From contig JHVA01000001.1 of NCBI GenBank assembly GCA_000688615.1, positions 2,418,001 to 2,482,000 of the forward strand: a stretch of 64,000 bases of DNA, given 5' to 3'. The stretch comes from Acidobacteriaceae bacterium KBS 146. GTDB taxonomy: Bacteria > Acidobacteriota > Terriglobia > Terriglobales > Acidobacteriaceae. Under the pieces are notes generated by a model. It had not been told where the DNA came from. It did not search any database and was given only the letters and a program-made list of their open reading frames with translations. The position numbers were made by a program, and so were the translations under genes. Every line of letters starts with the position of its first letter. Position 1 is the stretch's first letter. Positions 60,966 to 64,000 of the stretch are shown piece after piece.

Positions 60966-62710
60966 TGTTGCGATCTTTCTATCAGCTTTCCTCCCTCTTT
61001 GAGGTAGAAGAAGCGATCTGCTGCTATGTTCTGGAAGACTTGAGAGATCCCGTCCGGCCATCGAATCTCCAGTTTCTCAATCTTGTCGGCTTCCCCCAGG
61101 CCGAAGTGTAGTCGTGTATCGCTTTGCGAGAGGTAACTGCCTCCACTTCGAACCTCGTCCATCTGCTGCGTCGTACTCGTGGTGACAAAAACACGCGCAT
61201 TGAGTGCCATTCGATTGGAGGCGACCCCCTCCAGTTGAATGCCGACCCAATGATGAGACGGGTCAGGCCGCGTCTCAAGAATTAACGGAGAGCCTGTCAG
61301 GTTCTCAATCACAAGGTCGAGCCTGCCGCGATTGAAGAGATCGCCAACGGCCAAGCCCCTGCTGACCTGGGGCGTTGTAATAACACTACCCATCTGCGAG
61401 CTCACATCGATGAAGTTTCCATTGCGCTGATTTTGGAAGACCAGCTTCGGCTCTCGGTAGGCCGTACCTACCTTTGCATTGTCGACCTGAGGATAGACAT
61501 GACCATTGACCAGAACGAGGTCCTGCCAGCCGGAGTTCTCCAGGTCGATGAAGGCATCTCCCCATCCGACGAACCGTTCCGTAGGACGTGCAATTCCCGC
61601 AGTATGCGAGACATCGCTGAAACTGAGATTGCCATCATTGCGATAAAGAACGGCGTATTCATCGCTGAAATGCGTGATGGCGACGCTCATGCGCCCGGTG
61701 TGAAGATAATCCCCAAGCGCCAGGCCCATGTTGGCCTGTTCGACACCGTCGTCGCTAACAGCAATTCCAGCCTCGTAGCCAATCTCCCTGAAACGACTCT
61801 GTCCCTCGTTGTGATAAAGGTAGTTGGGTTCACCATCATTGGCGACAAAGAGGTCGGGCTTACCGTCATTATCGAAGTCTGACCAGACTGCACCGAGGCC
61901 GAAGAAACGCTTGGGGTCATCGACGCCGGCCTGCGCTGCAACCTCGGTGAAGGTGCCATTGCCGTTGTTATGAAACAACGTATCCGGGTATCCCTTCAGG
62001 CCGCGCGGGCCACATTGAACTGGGACATCGTGATACTGGCAGGTCTTCCGAGAGCCGAAGGTAGGAAGGTCCTTCAGATCGAAGTCCACATAATGTGGCA
62101 CGAACAGGTCCACATAGCCGTCGCCATCGTTATCTCCAAAGGTGACACCGGTTGCCCATCCTGTATCTTTGTCCAGGCCTGACGGCTTTGTCACATCCGT
62201 GAACGTGCCGTCCCCATTATTGCGATACAACACGACTCCGCCGAAACAACTTACGACAAGATCGGGCTTGCCATCATTGTTATAGTCTCCAACCGCGGCA
62301 CCCATCGCCCAGCATGGAGACTCCACGCCTGCTTTTGAAGACACATCCGTAAAGCTCCCATCGTGATTATTGCGATACAGAGCACTGCTTGCCTTTTTCC
62401 CCTCCAGCGCCATCGCGACGCTCGGACCATTTGTAAAGTAGATGTCGAGCCATCCATCGCCGTCGTAGTCCAACAATGCCACGCCGCCCCCCATCGACTC
62501 GACGATATATCTCTGGTCGGGACTGGCAAGGTGTTCAAAATGAATCCCAGTGGAGGAGGTGATATCAACAAGCTGGGGAATCGTAGGCGGCTTCTGTTCT
62601 GAGCCCTGCTCCCCTGAGATCTTCTTTTGCGCCCCGAGAGCGGCTGATTGCATCAGCAGAAGTGACACGGCAACCGTCCAGCTCCACACCATTGAATCCC
62701 TGCGCATCAA
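60962..62710 (-). CDS. Secreted CRTAC/ASPIC-UnbV protein with FG-GAP (VCBS) repeats
   Basis: A 582-residue exported protein. Signal peptide (about 1-27, ends AALGAQ). Several FG-GAP/VCBS repeats with Ca-binding DxDxDGxxD (LLDYDGDGWLDIYF, GDYNNDGKPDLVV, GDNDGDGYVDLFV, SDFDNDGKPDLFV) build a beta-propeller; the C-terminal ASPIC/UnbV domain (about 500-575: GSYLSQSDTRLHFGLGEADKIEKLEIRWPDG) is at the end. Such proteins, with TPR partners, are common in Acidobacteria and Planctomycetes; the role is unknown, probably surface carbohydrate or protein binding. The ATG overlaps the TPR stop by 4 bp. Confidence 0.92.
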   Translation of the reverse strand: MMRRDSMVWSWTVAVSLLLMQSAALGAQKKISGEQGSEQKPPTIPQLVDITSSTGIHFEHLASPDQRYIVESMGGGVALLDYDGDGWLDIYFTNGPSVAMALEGKKASSALYRNNHDGSFTDVSSKAGVESPCWAMGAAVGDYNNDGKPDLVVSCFGGVVLYRNNGDGTFTDVTKPSGLDKDTGWATGVTFGDNDGDGYVDLFVPHYVDFDLKDLPTFGSRKTCQYHDVPVQCGPRGLKGYPDTLFHNNGNGTFTEVAAQAGVDDPKRFFGLGAVWSDFDNDGKPDLFVANDGEPNYLYHNEGQSRFREIGYEAGIAVSDDGVEQANMGLALGDYLHTGRMSVAITHFSDEYAVLYRNDGNLSFSDVSHTAGIARPTERFVGWGDAFIDLENSGWQDLVLVNGHVYPQVDNAKVGTAYREPKLVFQNQRNGNFIDVSSQMGSVITTPQVSRGLAVGDLFNRGRLDLVIENLTGSPLILETRPDPSHHWVGIQLEGVASNRMALNARVFVTTSTTQQMDEVRSGGSYLSQSDTRLHFGLGEADKIEKLEIRWPDGISQVFQNIAADRFFYLKEGGKLIERSQH

Positions 62711-63894
62711 CGTCCCACTTGATCCTGTTCCGTCGAATTATCTTCCAGCCGCAGGTTCTTATAGATCGCTCTTAGCTTCTCTTTCATCGCCTTATATTTC
62801 TGATACTCCTCAAGTTCATGCTTTGCCTCTTCGGGCCGCTTCAGCTTTCGGTAAACCACGCTCAAACGATAGTGCGCCTGCACGTTAGAGGCATCCGCCT
62901 TAACTACCCGCTCCAGCAGCGGAGCGGCGGATTGAGCGTCATTTTTTTCGGTGTAAACCCGTGAGAGTCCAATCAATGCATCCGCATCATTTGGCGCAAT
63001 CGCCAAAGCCTGTTTATACGAGTTGGCAGCACCATCAAGATCGCCTCTTTCCACCCCGATATCTCCGAGACGCGTGATGGCTTTCTCGTCACTTGGGTTA
63101 GCAGCGACAGCCAGCTTGTACTGTTCTTCGGCCTCCGCCCGAAGTCTCACATCATCAGAAGCATGTAGTGCCTCGGCGAGCTCAAAGTGAATTCCCGGCA
63201 GATGCGGGTCTGCAGCCAGGGCCTTCCGGAAGTCCGTAATCGCGCCGTTCATATCCCGTTGGCGAACCAGTTCGTGCGCGATCGCCTGATACATCTGCCC
63301 TGACTCTGGCGCCGCGACTGATAAACCCAGCAATGCCTCACCTGCAAGATCGGTATAGATGCGATAGGCCGCATAAAGAACACGAGGATCGGTCGGGCTC
63401 TTCTGCCGAAGCGTTTCCACCACCGTGGCTGCTCGCGCCAGATCGTGGGATGCGGTGTCGATCTCAATGAGCTCAAGACCCACCTCCATCCGAACACCCG
63501 CGTCGTCCAACTGCCCCACGACAGCCTCAAGATCTGACCGGGCTACATCATCTTTTCCCAGACGGCGCTCGCACATACCTAATAGCGCCTGAATCTTCGT
63601 CAAGCCCGGCTGCTGTTCGAGTGCCGCCCGCAAGTGAGGTTCAGCTTCGGAGTATTTGTTTTGAAAGTAAAGAAGCACACCCAGATTCGCCTGGGCATCC
63701 AGGTTACGAGGATCCGTAGCGAGGACTGCCGCAAATTCCTTCGCTGCGAGCTCGGGCTTTTTCTCCGCTAAAAGCTGGTGCGCGCGTTGTTGATGAACCT
63801 TCGTCTGATTCGTCGGCGGTGCAGCATTCGTTTGAGCCGTAAGATGGCCCGCAGCGGCGAAACCTGCCACAAGAAGAAGCGAGAGAACCTTCAT
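62707..63894 (-). CDS. Secreted TPR-repeat protein
   Basis: A 395-residue protein with signal peptide (MKVLSLLLVAGFAAAGHLTA) and about nine TPR units (e.g. LAAKEFAAVLATDPRNLDAQANLGVLLYFQNKYSEAEPHLRAALE and AEEQYKLAVAANPSDEKAITRLGDIGVERGDLDGAANSYKQAL). ATG 63894 is chosen since it begins the signal; the frame is open to 63978. Its stop overlaps the CRTAC start (ATGA), so the pair is translated together. Confidence 0.9.
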   Translation of the reverse strand: MKVLSLLLVAGFAAAGHLTAQTNAAPPTNQTKVHQQRAHQLLAEKKPELAAKEFAAVLATDPRNLDAQANLGVLLYFQNKYSEAEPHLRAALEQQPGLTKIQALLGMCERRLGKDDVARSDLEAVVGQLDDAGVRMEVGLELIEIDTASHDLARAATVVETLRQKSPTDPRVLYAAYRIYTDLAGEALLGLSVAAPESGQMYQAIAHELVRQRDMNGAITDFRKALAADPHLPGIHFELAEALHASDDVRLRAEAEEQYKLAVAANPSDEKAITRLGDIGVERGDLDGAANSYKQALAIAPNDADALIGLSRVYTEKNDAQSAAPLLERVVKADASNVQAHYRLSVVYRKLKRPEEAKHELEEYQKYKAMKEKLRAIYKNLRLEDNSTEQDQVGR

Positions 63895-63936
63895 TCCAAG
63901 ACCATACTCTTGTTGCAAATTCCCGGAGAACAAATT

Positions 63937-63963
63937 GGGATGGCGGAAGCTGTCCGCCATCCC
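63937..63963 (-). terminator. Strong hairpin, probable terminator
   Basis: Perfect 11-bp stem GGGATGGCGGA / TCCGCCATCCC with a 5-nt loop, between the ARFSF stop and the TPR gene. On the minus strand it is followed by AATTTGTT, a weak U tract. It should end, or reduce, transcription from the upstream gene. Confidence 0.6.
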
Positions 63964-63980
63964 AAGCCCGTAAAGCACCC

Positions 63981-64000
63981 TTAGAAAGAGAATCGGGCGC
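63981..64000 (-). CDS. C-terminal end of a probable TonB-dependent receptor (partial)
   Basis: The last codons on the minus strand read ARFSF and stop, identical to the end of the Oar-like receptor at 49028. With the TPR-CRTAC pair behind it this matches a common acidobacterial order (TonB receptor, TPR, CRTAC). Only six or so codons are in the window. Confidence 0.5.

Overview
The window looks like a chromosome segment from a soil Acidobacteriota of the Terriglobia/Acidobacteriaceae type (Granulicella, Edaphobacter or Terriglobus-like). This is an inference from gene content: a PadR-ADOP permease pair, a very large Oar-like TonB receptor, CRTAC/ASPIC-UnbV plus TPR pairs, a DUF2934 protein with a Lys/Ala-rich tail, many secreted glycoside hydrolases and dispersed 'catcctgagcgaagcg' repeats. 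No genus can be fixed from the sequence alone.

Layout. 1-6300: the 3' end of a phosphoketolase gene, then a tight four-gene unit (OmpR-type response regulator, sensor kinase, outer-membrane barrel, secreted cupredoxin) whose last three genes overlap or abut. 6400-11400: a GT87-like membrane protein, a DUF2934 protein, a small membrane protein, an unrecognised pair made of a lipoprotein and a small helical protein, a SAM methyltransferase and a BON-domain protein. 11400-17050 (minus strand): ADOP permease and its PadR regulator, then an overlapping sigma factor / membrane protein / zinc-ribbon membrane protein set ending in a LytTR response regulator. 17250-26670: rlmB, an M1-peptidase-like protein with a damaged zinc motif, a TPR protein, rnc, and two lepB paralogues separated by an inverted FAD monooxygenase. 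26700-30200: an AsmA-like protein and an ECF sigma/anti-sigma pair.

30401-42742 is a genomic island. A complete tRNA-Ala(GGC) gene is followed 23 bp later by the 3' half of a tyrosine integrase gene. A 38-bp perfect copy of the tRNA 3' end recurs 12.3 kb downstream. The cargo is a DUF4197 protein, an MscS/CmpX-like channel, a SufR-like cysteine-rich regulator divergent from a complete RND efflux operon, and an SRPBCC-ArsR-DinB operon. A second integrase-like scrap just beyond the distal repeat suggests tandem island accretion.

43260-51600: a HugZ-like protein, a formylglycine-generating enzyme with both catalytic cysteines, an Oar-like TonB receptor, a GH39 enzyme and a 256-bp tandem repeat array. 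51600-60965: a four-gene minus-strand glycoside hydrolase operon (GH3, GH5, GH30 and a GH55-like double beta-helix fused to a propeller) divergent from a LacI regulator. A perfect 16-bp palindrome lies between them. This looks like a locus for beta-1,3/1,6-glucan (fungal wall or laminarin-like) use. 60960-64000: a translationally coupled TPR-CRTAC pair, preceded by a terminator hairpin and the last codons (ARFSF) of what is probably another TonB receptor running off the window.
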